From Candidatus Kouleothrix ribensis (GTDB taxonomy: Bacteria; Chloroflexota; Chloroflexia; Chloroflexales; Roseiflexaceae): DNA of 64,000 nucleotides. Shown in pieces: positions 41,536 to 50,701 of this stretch. Location of the stretch: contig JADKGW010000001.1 of assembly GCA_016722075.1 (NCBI GenBank), positions 2,108,001-2,172,000 on the forward strand, given 5' to 3'. Under the pieces are notes generated by a model. It was given only the letters and a program-made list of their open reading frames with translations. It was not told where the DNA came from and searched no databases. A program made the position numbers and the translations under genes. The stretch's first letter is position 1; the number at the start of each line of letters is the position of its first letter.

Positions 41536-43590
41536 ATGCCAAACGATAGCCATCGACCTGACGTCGCGGTCTTTATCGACTTTGAGAATGTCTACGTCAG
41601 CGTTCGCGACAAGCTAGACGCGAACCCGAACTTTGAAATGATTATGGATCGGTGCGAAGACTTCGGCCGCGTCGTCATCGCCCGCGCCTACGCCGACTGG
41701 TATCGCTACCCCAGGGTCACAAGCGCACTCTATGCCAACGGCATCGAGCCGATGTATGTGCCGACCTACTATTACGACCGCGAGCTGGGCCGCACCGGCC
41801 GCGCGATCAAAAATAGCGTCGACATGAACCTGTGCATCGATGCGATGAAGACACTATTCACCAACACGAATATCGCCAAATTCGTGCTGGCCACCGGCGA
41901 CCGCGATTTCATCCCGCTGGTCAACAGCATCCGCCAGCAGGGCAAAGAAGTGATCATCATCGGTATCGGCGGCGCCGCCTCGGCCCACCTGGCCCAGAGC
42001 GCCGATGAGTTCATCTTCTACGAGTCGCTGGTCGGCAAGAAGCCCTCCGATCTTCAGCCCGACTTACCTAAGGCCAAGATGCCCGAGAAGGGCCGCGAGG
42101 GCGAGTACACCAGCGACGATGATAGCGCGCGCGGGCGCGAGCGTACACCCGAGCGCGAGCGCGCCCCCGAGCGCGAGCGCGCCCCCGAGCGCGAGCGCGC
42201 CCCCGAGCGTGAGCGCGCCCCCGAGCGTGAGCCCGAGCCAACCGGCCAGCCCGAGATCTACGATACGCTGGTGAGCGCGATCAACCTGGCACGCGAGCGC
42301 GGCTATGTCTGTTCGTTTGGCTCGCTCAAGCTGCTGATGAAAGAGCTGATGGGCGGCGAGTTCAAAGAGGGCCGCTACAAAGACGCGAGCGGCCGGCCGT
42401 TCGCGAAGTTCAAGGACTTTGTGATCGAGGCCGAGCGCCGCGGCAAGGTGCAGGTGTTCACGCGCGGCACCGTCAACGAAGTGTTCTTGCCGGGCGAAGA
42501 CCCCTACACGCTCTCGCAGTTCGCCCAGGAGATCAAGGAAGAGCCTGGCGCACCGGTGATCCAGGTGCCCGAGATCGAGGTGCGCTCCGAAAGCCGGCCT
42601 TCGCCGGTCTCGAACGGCCGCCGCCGCCGCCGCCGGTCGCGCGGCAGCCAGCGTGGCGCTGCCGCACAATCGCAGAACGGCGCGACATCGCTCGACGAAG
42701 AGGATGAGCTGTTCGAGGAGACCACCGCCGAGGATCTGGTGTTGCCCGATCTGCCGATCGAGCAGCCGGCCGACGCGATCTTCGAAGCGCTGCTCGACCA
42801 GGTCGAGGCCGAGGCTGATCAGATCGAGGCCGCGACTGCGTTCGACCCGGCCGGCGAAGAGCTACTGCCGCCCGCGCTGGTCACGAGCACACATGCCGAG
42901 TTCGCCGAGCCGATCGCTGCGCCTGCGGCCGAAGCGCCGGCCGAGCCTGCCTTCGAAGAGGCCGCAGCGGCCGGCCCGCCACCGCCACTCGGCCTGCCGT
43001 TCAGCTACGACGAGTTGCAGATGTTGCAAGCGGTGGTTGGCACCTTCGAGCGCCCGGCCTCGTTCGCGCAGATCCACGACGCGCTGCGCAATACCCGCAA
43101 CAGCGCCGGCATCAGCCGCACCAACGAGGAGCTACGCTCGCTGATCAAGCAGGGCATCAACACCGGCCTGCTCGAGCGCCTGGGCAAAGGCAATCGGGCC
43201 AACTACCGCCTGGCCCAGCCCGGCGACACCGCCGACCAGGCCGAGCAGATCGCTCTGGCCGATGATCAGCCGGCCACAGTAGCCGAAGCAGCCGCCGAGG
43301 CCGCGCCGCTGCCCGACCTGATCGCGCCCGCCGCCGAGGCCGCGCCGCTGCCCGACCTGATCGCGCCCGCCGCCGAGGCCGCGCCGGCTGGCCGGGCGGC
43401 ACGCCCGCGGCGCAAGCCAGCGGCCGTAGTAGCCGAGGATCCGGCGGCTGAGGTCGCCGCGCCCAAGCCGGCGCGTAGCGCACGCAAAAAGCCGGCCCCA
43501 ACTGCGGCCGAGGCCGCGCCGGCCACCGAGGCCGCCGAGGCCGCCGCACCTAAGCGCAGCCGCCGCAAGAAGCCGGCCGAGGCCGAGTAG
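41536..43590 (+). CDS. NYN-domain / LOTUS (OST-HTH) RNA-interacting protein
   Basis: 684 aa. Residues 8-160 form a NYN (PIN-like) nuclease domain: Asp in VAVFIDFENVYVS (about D15), SVDMNLCIDAM, and LATGDRDFIPLVNSIRQQGKEV, giving the acidic metal site seen in LabA/MARF1-type proteins. A Glu/Arg tract follows with five PERERA hexapeptides (42147-42236), then a LOTUS/OST-HTH domain (YDTLVSAINLARERGYVCSF to GTVNEVFLPG, about residues 238-315). A second helical domain lies near residues 495-560, and the tail contains a duplicated 13-residue block with PLPDLIAP and Ala/Lys-rich ends. It probably binds or cuts RNA. An ATT/ATG start question remains because AGGAGA is far from ATG. Confidence 0.85.
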   Translation: MPNDSHRPDVAVFIDFENVYVSVRDKLDANPNFEMIMDRCEDFGRVVIARAYADWYRYPRVTSALYANGIEPMYVPTYYYDRELGRTGRAIKNSVDMNLCIDAMKTLFTNTNIAKFVLATGDRDFIPLVNSIRQQGKEVIIIGIGGAASAHLAQSADEFIFYESLVGKKPSDLQPDLPKAKMPEKGREGEYTSDDDSARGRERTPERERAPERERAPERERAPERERAPEREPEPTGQPEIYDTLVSAINLARERGYVCSFGSLKLLMKELMGGEFKEGRYKDASGRPFAKFKDFVIEAERRGKVQVFTRGTVNEVFLPGEDPYTLSQFAQEIKEEPGAPVIQVPEIEVRSESRPSPVSNGRRRRRRSRGSQRGAAAQSQNGATSLDEEDELFEETTAEDLVLPDLPIEQPADAIFEALLDQVEAEADQIEAATAFDPAGEELLPPALVTSTHAEFAEPIAAPAAEAPAEPAFEEAAAAGPPPPLGLPFSYDELQMLQAVVGTFERPASFAQIHDALRNTRNSAGISRTNEELRSLIKQGINTGLLERLGKGNRANYRLAQPGDTADQAEQIALADDQPATVAEAAAEAAPLPDLIAPAAEAAPLPDLIAPAAEAAPAGRAARPRRKPAAVVAEDPAAEVAAPKPARSARKKPAPTAAEAAPATEAAEAAAPKRSRRKKPAEAE

Positions 43591-43635
43591 CGGTTGTGTG
43601 CAGTGTTGTCCGCGCATAGATGCGGATAGGTTAGG

Positions 43636-44274
43636 ATGACGTTCGTAAAAATCTGCGGCCTGCGCACTGCTGAGCACGCGCTCGTGGCCGCCGCCGCCGG
43701 GGCCGATCTGCTCGGCATGATCTTCGCGCCGGCACGCCGGCAGATCACCCCGGCCGAGGCTGCGGCGATCAGTGCGGCCGTGCGCGCGCAGCCCGACGCC
43801 AGCCGCAGGCCGCTGCTGGTTGGCGTATTCGTCAACGAGGCGCCCGAGCGTGTGCGCGAGCTGGCGCGCACATGCGCACTCGATCTCGCTCAGCTTAGCG
43901 GCAACGAGCCGATCGAGCACGCCCGCGCACTCACCGGCCTGGGCCTGATCAAAGCCATTCGCTTCGATGGCAGCGCCACCGAGCAGGCCTGGATCGACTG
44001 CAACCTAGCCAACGTGCGCCTGCTGGCCGATGCACACGTACCGGGTGCATTTGGCGGCGCGGGTGTTACCGCCGACTGGTCGGCCGCGCGCGAGCTGGCA
44101 CGGCGCCGGCCGATTGTGCTGGCCGGTGGGCTGACGCCTACGAATGTGCGGCCGGCGATCGAGCAGGTGCGCCCGTGGGGCGTCGATGTGAGCAGCGGCG
44201 TCGAGAGCGCTGGCGTGAAGGATCCAGCCAAGATCCGGGCCTTCGTGGCCGCCGTGCAGCCTACCCTAACATAA
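43636..44274 (+). CDS. trpF: Phosphoribosylanthranilate isomerase
   Basis: A 212-aa (beta/alpha)8 enzyme of tryptophan synthesis that converts N-(5-phosphoribosyl)anthranilate to CdRP. The general-base Cys is in TFVKICGLRTAEHA (C7), the general-acid Asp is in LADAHVPGAFGGAG, and the phosphate-binding loops are VLAGGLTPTNV and GVDVSSGVESAGVKD. Length is normal. No other trp gene is adjacent. It follows the NYN gene by 45 bp. Confidence 0.96.
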   Translation: MTFVKICGLRTAEHALVAAAAGADLLGMIFAPARRQITPAEAAAISAAVRAQPDASRRPLLVGVFVNEAPERVRELARTCALDLAQLSGNEPIEHARALTGLGLIKAIRFDGSATEQAWIDCNLANVRLLADAHVPGAFGGAGVTADWSAARELARRRPIVLAGGLTPTNVRPAIEQVRPWGVDVSSGVESAGVKDPAKIRAFVAAVQPTLT

Positions 44275-44349
44275 CAGCGGAGACCGGCCAATTCTGATCG
44301 GCCGGGCATCGAGTTAGCTTCAACCGAAGCAACATAAGGAGGATGAACA

Positions 44350-44697
44350 ATGAAGGTTTTTCTACGACTCTTTGGCCTCGCGGCGCTGATTGGCGTCGCG
44401 GTGGTGGTGTACCGAGCAGTCAAGCAGTATCGCGAAGATAGCGTGTTCGATCTAGGCGCAACTACCAGCAGCGGCAATGGCTTCAGCGCGGGCAAACGCA
44501 GCATCAGCCCCGAGCTGCTGGCCATCCTGGCCGACCCAGGCGACAAAGGCCCGGTCGAGCTGATCACCGATGCCGGCGGCAACGAGTGGCTGATCAACCG
44601 CCGCAACGGCTTCCGCTACCCGGTCGAGGACGGCATTCCGATCATGCTGCTCGAAGAGGGCGAGAAGAATAAGGACGAGAGCCTGATCAGCCGCTAG
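44350..44697 (+). CDS. Membrane-anchored Trm112-like small protein
   Basis: A 115-aa protein with one N-terminal transmembrane helix (FLRLFGLAALIGVAVVVYRAV) and a C-terminal Trm112/UPF0434-like fold: LLAILADPGDKGPVELI, WLINRRNGFRYPVEDGIPIMLLEE. The zinc-binding cysteines of classical Trm112 are replaced, as in many bacterial members. An ideal AAGGAGGA precedes the ATG. A bidirectional terminator follows at 44771. Function unknown; anchoring of the domain to the membrane is unusual. Confidence 0.75.
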   Translation: MKVFLRLFGLAALIGVAVVVYRAVKQYREDSVFDLGATTSSGNGFSAGKRSISPELLAILADPGDKGPVELITDAGGNEWLINRRNGFRYPVEDGIPIMLLEEGEKNKDESLISR

Positions 44698-44770
44698 AGC
44701 ATCGTGGGCGGATGCGGCGCTACCGGTATTCTCGCGCTGCTTGCCCCGCACACAAGGCCAGGCGATAGCG

Positions 44771-44812
44771 TAACGGGCGTTCGGCTGTGACAGCCGGACG
44801 CCCGTTATTTTT
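44771..44812. terminator. Rho-independent terminator, likely bidirectional
   Basis: AACGGGCGTTCGGCTGT and ACAGCCGGACGCCCGTT pair as a 17-bp stem (one G-T) with a 2-nt centre, followed by TATTTTT. It lies between the convergent Trm112-like gene and the membrane protein gene at 44833. Confidence 0.85.
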
Positions 44813-44832
44813 CCCCGCCGATCGGCGCCTGC

Positions 44833-45627
44833 TCAGCGGCCCGGCGTGGCCGTGGCGCGTGGCGTTGGGCGCGGCGTGGGCGTTGGCGAGGGGCCTGGCG
44901 CAGCGGCCGGCGTACGCGACGGAACCTCGGTGGCGGTTGCCGGTGGGCTGGCAACCAGCGTGGCCGTAGCCGCTGCGGCCGGCGTCGGCGTGGGGCTGGT
45001 GGCCGGCGTTGGCGTAACCGGCGGCACGCTCGGCGTCGTGCTGCCGATGTCGCTGGCAGTATCGTCGGCGATATCGCCCAGGCGCTGCAGGAAGCGCTCG
45101 ACTCGTGCCGAGCGGCGATCGAGCTCGGACAGCAGGGCAGCGCGGCCGGCCTCGGCAGTGGCAAACAGCGCCACCGCGTCGCGGCCCGAGCGCACCTCGG
45201 CCACCAGCGTGGCATTCTGCGCTATGCTGGCCTCGCGCTCCTGGCGCAACTGGTCGCGCAGGCCGGCGATCGTCTCGAACTGGCGCTTGAGATCGCCCAG
45301 CACCTCGTGATCGGCCGAGCCGCGCTGATCGGCGACCAGCACCTGGGTCTGCATCTGGCTATTGGCTGCCTGAAGCGTCGCCACCTGCACCTGTGCGGCG
45401 GCAAGCTGGCCCGGCAGCGCCGGGGTGAAGCCGAGGTAGAGCAGGCCGGCCGCGCCGGCAGCAAGCGCCAGAAAGGTGGTAATGATCACCACCAGCAGCG
45501 CGGCGAAGAAGCGGCCGACACACCCGCCGCGCGCGCGGGCGGGCTGTGCCGGCGCACCCAGCGGCCCGGTAGTTGGCGGAGGCATGCTCGCAGGCGGATC
45601 GGGCTGCGCAGGCGTGGTTTCTTCCAT
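44833..45627 (-). CDS. Membrane-anchored coiled-coil protein with Pro/Thr-rich tail
   Basis: 264 aa. A Pro-rich cytosolic N-terminus (PPASMPPPTTGPLG) precedes one transmembrane helix (ALLVVIITTFLALAAGAAGLL, about residues 43-63), then an extracytoplasmic coiled coil of about 100 residues (QVQVATLQAANSQMQTQV to LDRRSARVERFLQRLGD), and a tail of TPTPAT-type low-complexity sequence to the end. Such tails span or associate with the cell wall. No catalytic motif is present. Its start overlaps the stop of the PGRP-like gene at 45627 by one base. Confidence 0.7.
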   Translation of the reverse strand: MEETTPAQPDPPASMPPPTTGPLGAPAQPARARGGCVGRFFAALLVVIITTFLALAAGAAGLLYLGFTPALPGQLAAAQVQVATLQAANSQMQTQVLVADQRGSADHEVLGDLKRQFETIAGLRDQLRQEREASIAQNATLVAEVRSGRDAVALFATAEAGRAALLSELDRRSARVERFLQRLGDIADDTASDIGSTTPSVPPVTPTPATSPTPTPAAAATATLVASPPATATEVPSRTPAAAPGPSPTPTPRPTPRATATPGR

Positions 45628-48038
45628 TACGGCAGCTCCTCGGCAATGCCCAGCGCGGTCGCGCCGCCCTTGTTTGCCGCACCGCCCGGCGTGCCGGCGT
45701 ACAGCGAGCGCTCGGCCACGATCGGCTGGGTTGATCGCACAGTTGCAGCAATCGCTGGCTGCCCAGGGTAGAGCTGGTGTACGGCCATGGTGTAGCGCGA
45801 GCCTTTGGGCATAATCACCGTCTGCGCAGCCGCCTTACCATCGGCCAGCACAAACTCGACCGTCACGCGCGCCTGGTTGGCGCTAGGGTTACTGAGCAGT
45901 AGAAATTCTTCGAAATTATCGCTGGTGCGGCCATCGGCGAAGCGCCAGGTGTAGGCCGGCGATGTGGCGCCTGGGCCGGCGCTACCGGCGCCGCCGCTGT
46001 TCCAGTACAGCGCGCGCTCAACCGCCACCGGCCGGTCGGCCGTGACGGTGGTGGCGATGCCCAGCTCGGGCACGACCTCGTTGACCGGGATGGACAGGCG
46101 CGTAGTGGGCGGGATGGCATACTTACGCGTCAGCGAGGTGCCTGAGTCGGTCAGGAACGTGACTGCGACATTGGATGGCTGGGCGTTCGGGTTGAGCACC
46201 AGGATCGACATGCTGAACGGCGCCTGGGTGGTGCCTTCGGCGAAATACCAGTGCCGCGAGAGCGTGGCCATACCCGGCGAGGTATGCACGCCGCCGCTGT
46301 TGGCCGTGCTGCCGGGGCCGAAGATCATGGTGCGCTCGGCCACGATCGGCTCGGCCGCGACGATCCGCGTGCCGAAGCTGCTGCCCGGCAGCACATCGCC
46401 GACCGTCACGACCGTGCGCTGGAGCGGCGCGATCTCGACCGACTGCGCGGCAGTGGTGCCATCGCCGCGCATATAGGTGATCGCGGCCTTGACCTTGGCG
46501 CGCTGCGGGTTGAACAGCAGCAGGTAGGTCTTGCTCTCGCCTTCGGTCGAACCCTCAGCGAAATACCAGACCCGTGCGGGCTGGCGCACGCCCGGCCCAC
46601 TGGTCAGGTCGTTGCCGAAGGTCATGAAGCGCTCGGCGATCACCGGCGCATTCGACTCGATGATCGCCGGCACGTCGCTGGTGTCGCTAAACTCGTTGTT
46701 CACGATCAGGTCGGCCCGGCCACCAGCCGGCACACTGGCATCGCGCAGCACGGCCGGGCCAGGCTGGCGCAGCAGGTTGAAGCGCACGCTGGCCGTGCCG
46801 CCGCCAGGGTTGAGCACCGCCAGCCGCTGGGCAAAGTTGAACGCGTTACCTTCGGCAAAGTACCAGCGCGCGCGCACGGTAGACTGGTCGGCGGCCTGGC
46901 GCAGCGAGTCGAGCTGGGCGCGCAGATCGGCCGATGGGTCGGCGGCTACCGGCACCAGCTCAGCGTGTGCGGCGATGTTCGGCCGGCTGGCGCCGGACAC
47001 GCTGTGGCTACCGAGCGGTGTAATCTCATACGCCTGGCCGAGCCAGGCCAGCAAGCCAATCAGCGCGGCCCGTTGGGCATCGGCCGGCACCGAAGCGCCA
47101 ATCAGCGCCACATGGATGGCGGCATCGCCGGCTGCGAAGCGATCGACCGTGGCGGTAGGGCCGCCGCTGCGGCCAACATACACCAGCCCGGCGCGGTCGA
47201 TCACAAAGTGGAACGGCAGGTCGTCCCAGCCCAGCACCTGGGTGTCGTAGGCCGCCAGCGCACGCAGGAAAGGCGGCGTACTCACGACATCGTCGGAGCC
47301 GATCTGGTGCAGGATGATACCGCGCGGTTTCTGGCGCGTCACCGCTGTAGCGCTGATCGGCGCCCCCCAGCTCTCGCGCAGGGCCACCGCTGGCGCGGCA
47401 GTGAGTGTGGATGGGCCGTAGGGCGCCGGCACGCGCTGCTGGTCGGCCACGCGGTTAGGGCCGCTGGTCGTGTTGATGTAGCTCAGCGCAATCTCGCTAA
47501 GCACCGGCGTCGCATTGGCAACCGTAGTGGCCAGCGTGGCGCGCACCTGCAGCACGGCCATACCGGCCGGGAACGGCCGCACCGACTCAAGCGCGCTGGC
47601 GCCATCATTCTGCGATTGCGCATCGCCGGAAGCCAGCGTCTGCCAGGGCGTCAGATCCTCTTCCTTCGGCGAGGTGCCACCACGAATCTCGAGCGTCAGG
47701 CTAGTGCCGGGGGGCAGCTCGGCCTGCCAGCTGGCCCCGACCGCATTATACAGGAAGGCGGTGGTGCTCAACACCGAGGTATAGACTGCCTGCCGGCTGC
47801 CTTCGGCCAGGCGCAGCTCGCCGTCGGCGTTATTGCTAACCAGCAAGCCATCGCAGGTATCGCCAGGCCAGCTGGGCTGGCCGCCGCACGGGCTCGCGCG
47901 CCACTCAGCCACCTTGCTCAGCGCAAGCTTCCCGATCTGCACCGGCACCACCGGCTGTGCGGCCAGGATGGGCGAGCGCACGATCGTTCCGCCGGCTGCC
48001 AAAACCGCTAGGACGAAAACGAGCAACAAACGTCGCAT
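45627..48038 (-). CDS. Secreted PGRP-like amidase-domain protein with WYFAEG repeats
   Basis: 803 aa with an N-terminal signal peptide (LLLVFVLAVLAAGGTIV). Residues 215-360 resemble a peptidoglycan-recognition/N-acetylmuramoyl-alanine amidase domain: ALRESWGAPISA, GIILHQIGSDD, LPFHFVIDRAGLVYVGR and HVALIGASV. The first zinc ligand is retained as HQ, while the usual later His and Cys ligands are not obvious, so catalysis is doubtful. The C-terminal half has four ~105-residue repeats each opening WYFAEG or a variant (RARWYFAEGNAFN, VWYFAEGSTEGE, HWYFAEGTTQAP, YTWRFADGRTSD), matching DUF5719-like envelope repeats. It probably binds peptidoglycan or cell-surface polymers. Confidence 0.82.
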   Translation of the reverse strand: MRRLLLVFVLAVLAAGGTIVRSPILAAQPVVPVQIGKLALSKVAEWRASPCGGQPSWPGDTCDGLLVSNNADGELRLAEGSRQAVYTSVLSTTAFLYNAVGASWQAELPPGTSLTLEIRGGTSPKEEDLTPWQTLASGDAQSQNDGASALESVRPFPAGMAVLQVRATLATTVANATPVLSEIALSYINTTSGPNRVADQQRVPAPYGPSTLTAAPAVALRESWGAPISATAVTRQKPRGIILHQIGSDDVVSTPPFLRALAAYDTQVLGWDDLPFHFVIDRAGLVYVGRSGGPTATVDRFAAGDAAIHVALIGASVPADAQRAALIGLLAWLGQAYEITPLGSHSVSGASRPNIAAHAELVPVAADPSADLRAQLDSLRQAADQSTVRARWYFAEGNAFNFAQRLAVLNPGGGTASVRFNLLRQPGPAVLRDASVPAGGRADLIVNNEFSDTSDVPAIIESNAPVIAERFMTFGNDLTSGPGVRQPARVWYFAEGSTEGESKTYLLLFNPQRAKVKAAITYMRGDGTTAAQSVEIAPLQRTVVTVGDVLPGSSFGTRIVAAEPIVAERTMIFGPGSTANSGGVHTSPGMATLSRHWYFAEGTTQAPFSMSILVLNPNAQPSNVAVTFLTDSGTSLTRKYAIPPTTRLSIPVNEVVPELGIATTVTADRPVAVERALYWNSGGAGSAGPGATSPAYTWRFADGRTSDNFEEFLLLSNPSANQARVTVEFVLADGKAAAQTVIMPKGSRYTMAVHQLYPGQPAIAATVRSTQPIVAERSLYAGTPGGAANKGGATALGIAEELP

Positions 48039-48138
48039 CTCGTCTCCCGCAACTATTATGTATCCACAGATTGCGTCGATTGCACCGACTGGCAGGAGCT
48101 TCGTGTCACCTGGGTTGGTTGTGCAACTACCGGCGCGG

Positions 48139-50196
48139 CTACTGCGGTTTCAGCGCCGCGACCGTATACTGGTTGGCCGAGTCGTACAGCAGCCAGCCGC
48201 CAGGGCTGCCCGAATCTTCGACGGCCTTGATCTGCGCGCGCACCTCGGCCGGGCCATACTCGACAATCTGGTCGTCGGGCACCCAGGTGAGTGTGAAATC
48301 TTGCAGCCAGGGCCGCAGCTTGGCGCGCTTACCCTGCATCTGCTCGAGGCCCAGGCGCATGCTCTCGGCGATAATCTCGTACGGATGCTTGGCCGGGTTG
48401 TCGAAGCCGGCCGCGCCATTCCAGAAATGCGATGGATAGATCATCGGGCAGACGTAATCGGTATGCTCGCCCATGATCTTGATATCCTGGCCAATCAGCG
48501 ATGCCGGCTGCCAGGCCGCCACACCAAACACATCGACCGAGAGAAACGCGCCAGCGCCGTTAATCGCGGCCTGCGACTGCCTGAGCATCTCGGCAATATT
48601 CTGATACTTCTCGTCGTTGGTCGCGTCGGGCTTCGAGAGCTTGAGCCGATCCTTGTCGTCGGCGGCGAATTCGAGCGACGGGAAGCGAATGTAATCGTAG
48701 TTAATCTCGTCGAAGCCCATGCGTGCCGCCTCGACCGACAGCTGGATGTTGTAGTCCCACACGTTGCGGTTCCATGGATCGAGCCAGGCGTAGCGAATGC
48801 CGGGGCCGGGGTAATCGGCAAACACCCCGCCGCTCTTGCTGTCTTGCGCGGCCCACTCGGGCCTGGCATCGGCCAGCACGTTGTCGTGGCTGAAGATGTG
48901 TACGCGGGCGATCGTATAGATTCCGCGCTTCTTGGCCTCGGCCAGGATCGCGCCAAGATCCATGATCGGGCGAGCCGTCTTCAGCTCTTTGACGATCGGC
49001 ACCTGCGAGTCGTAGTAGATCAGCCCCAGGTCGTCGCGCAGATCCGATTTCAGGTCGATCACGATCGCGTTCAGCTCAGTCTTATCGATCGTGTCGAAGA
49101 ATTTCATCAGCAGATCGGTATTCGAAGCCACGGCTGCGGTAACATACAGCGCCTTGGCCGCAAACGGCTCGAGCTTGATCGTATCGGGCACGCTGCCGGG
49201 CTTGATCTCGATCACGGCCTTGCGGTAGCCTGGCGCCAGCACCTGAATCACACCCTGCTCGGGCATGCCGTCGAGCGTGAACACACCGTCGCTGCTGTTG
49301 TCGATCCGCTGCATGGCCACCGAGTCGCTCTGCAGGTTCGGCGCGGCGATGATCGTTGCGTTCGCGATCGGCGCGCCGGTGGCTGCGTCGAGCAGCGTGC
49401 CTTTGAGCACATCGGGCCGCAGCACCGCGTCAAGCGTAGTCGTCTGCTCGAGCGGCTGAGTCAGCGCAGCGTAGCCATCGGCGCTAATCTCGATCGTTGT
49501 GCCGGCCGGCACACCCTCGAGACGATAGCGGCCGTCGGCGCCGGTGGTGGCGCTGAGCGCCTCGCCGGCTTTGATCAGCGCACCGGCAACCGGCTGGCCG
49601 GTATAGCGGTCGGTGACGTTGCCGCTCAGCGAGTTCGGTCGCAGCGCACTATCGAAGCTGACCTGCTGCTTGAGGTTTTGGGTCACGCCGTCGTAATTGC
49701 GGGCGCTCACCGACAGTGCAAAGCGCTCGGGCACGCCTACGATCGTGTAGCGGCCGTCGGCGCCGGTGGTGGCGCTGAGCACCTCGCTGGCTTTTACCAG
49801 CGCGCCGGCCAGTGGCTGGCGGCTGTAGGCGTCGGTCACAACGCCGCTGATCGTATTCGGCCGCAGGGTTGCATCGAGCGTAGCCGCCGGCGGGGTGGGC
49901 TTGGCCAGCTGCGGCTGCTCGGCCAGCGCGATCGTCACCGGCTCGTAGCCGGCGGCCGCGATCTGCAGGCTGGCATCCTGCCGCCAGCTCGCCAGCTGGT
50001 AGCGCCCGCCCGCGTCGGTGACGGCCTGGCTCGCGCCGATGTTGATCGTCGCCGACGAGACCGGCTTGCCGGTGTATGCGTCTACAATCGTGCCGCTGAG
50101 CGGCACCTCTGGCCCGCCGCAGCCAGCCAGCAAAACAGCAACAACGACTCCTACCAGAAGCTGGGGCGCACGGCGGAATCGAAAGAACATGACCAT
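48139..50196 (-). CDS. Lipoprotein with CarboxypepD_reg-like repeats and DUF4015 glycosidase-like domain
   Basis: 685 aa from ATG 50196, behind GGAGAAG. A lipobox LLAGC ends the signal peptide. Residues 30-330 contain about four beta-sandwich repeats of carboxypeptidase-regulatory type (GTIVDAYTGKPVSSATI, GVVTDAYSRQPLAGALV, GNVTDRYTGQPVAGALI, GTLLDAATGAPIANATI). The C-terminal ~330 residues match DUF4015, a putative glycoside hydrolase TIM barrel: NAIVIDLKSD, YTIARVHIFSHD, GFDEINYDYIRFPS, YVCPMIYPSHFW and PWLQDF. It should act on glycans outside the membrane, tethered by lipid. A consensus promoter is at 50406-50378. Confidence 0.87.
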   Translation of the reverse strand: MVMFFRFRRAPQLLVGVVVAVLLAGCGGPEVPLSGTIVDAYTGKPVSSATINIGASQAVTDAGGRYQLASWRQDASLQIAAAGYEPVTIALAEQPQLAKPTPPAATLDATLRPNTISGVVTDAYSRQPLAGALVKASEVLSATTGADGRYTIVGVPERFALSVSARNYDGVTQNLKQQVSFDSALRPNSLSGNVTDRYTGQPVAGALIKAGEALSATTGADGRYRLEGVPAGTTIEISADGYAALTQPLEQTTTLDAVLRPDVLKGTLLDAATGAPIANATIIAAPNLQSDSVAMQRIDNSSDGVFTLDGMPEQGVIQVLAPGYRKAVIEIKPGSVPDTIKLEPFAAKALYVTAAVASNTDLLMKFFDTIDKTELNAIVIDLKSDLRDDLGLIYYDSQVPIVKELKTARPIMDLGAILAEAKKRGIYTIARVHIFSHDNVLADARPEWAAQDSKSGGVFADYPGPGIRYAWLDPWNRNVWDYNIQLSVEAARMGFDEINYDYIRFPSLEFAADDKDRLKLSKPDATNDEKYQNIAEMLRQSQAAINGAGAFLSVDVFGVAAWQPASLIGQDIKIMGEHTDYVCPMIYPSHFWNGAAGFDNPAKHPYEIIAESMRLGLEQMQGKRAKLRPWLQDFTLTWVPDDQIVEYGPAEVRAQIKAVEDSGSPGGWLLYDSANQYTVAALKPQ

Positions 50197-50377
50197 GGGG
50201 GCTTCTTCTCCTGAACGAGCGTGCGCGGCCGCGACAGCCGTCGCCGGCTTTGCGCCGGAGTTCCTGCGCGCTACACACCAGCCGCGAGCCAATCGCCGGC
50301 AGGTGCAGCTACCAGACACGCCATATGCCGCTTTGTCGCGCGGCAAAGCACTGCCAGCCTATTTTACAGGCTGGCCT

Positions 50378-50406
50378 ATCATAAACGCCTGGCAAACGCT
50401 TGTCAA
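50378..50406 (-). promoter_or_regulatory. Consensus promoter of the DUF4015 lipoprotein gene
   Basis: On the minus strand, TTGACA, 17 bp, TATGAT. The transcript would start near 50371, inside a GCCAGCCT/AGGCTGGC hairpin (50353-50375), and run about 175 nt to the start codon. Confidence 0.75.
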
Positions 50407-50524
50407 GCGCAATCGCGGCGTACACGCGCGCGCGGCCATGTGTAAGGAGAAGTTGAAGCGATCAGCCACCTCGCCGTGTACGCCGGCAGCCTCCCCCCAC
50501 AAGCCTGAGCAGCTGCGCGTGGAT

Positions 50525-50642
50525 GTACCTGTTCAGACGTACGAGGTTGGGACGCGGACGAGCACGGACGAACGCGGACGTAGAGTAAACTGCCCGCGTT
50601 CGCCCGCGTGTGCCTGCGTCCCTGTACCCCAACAGCGAACAC
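50525..50642 (-). repeat. ~117-bp dispersed element, copy 2 (inverted)
   Basis: The reverse complement begins GTGTTCGCTGTTGGGGTAC and ends GTACGTCTGAACAGGTAC, matching 37782-37898 end to end with substitutions in the centre. It lies in the 505-bp gap 50197-50701 between the lipoprotein promoter and the tRNA-Leu promoter; no gene is visible in that gap. Confidence 0.8.
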
Positions 50643-50660
50643 CTTCGCGTGGATCAGCGT

Positions 50661-50689
50661 TTGACTTTGCGTGCGCCCTCGGCTATAAT
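50661..50689 (+). promoter_or_regulatory. Promoter of tRNA-Leu
   Basis: TTGACT, 17 bp, TATAAT, with the tRNA 5' end 12 bp downstream. Confidence 0.85.
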
Positions 50690-50701
50690 AGCGGGCGCGA
50701 C

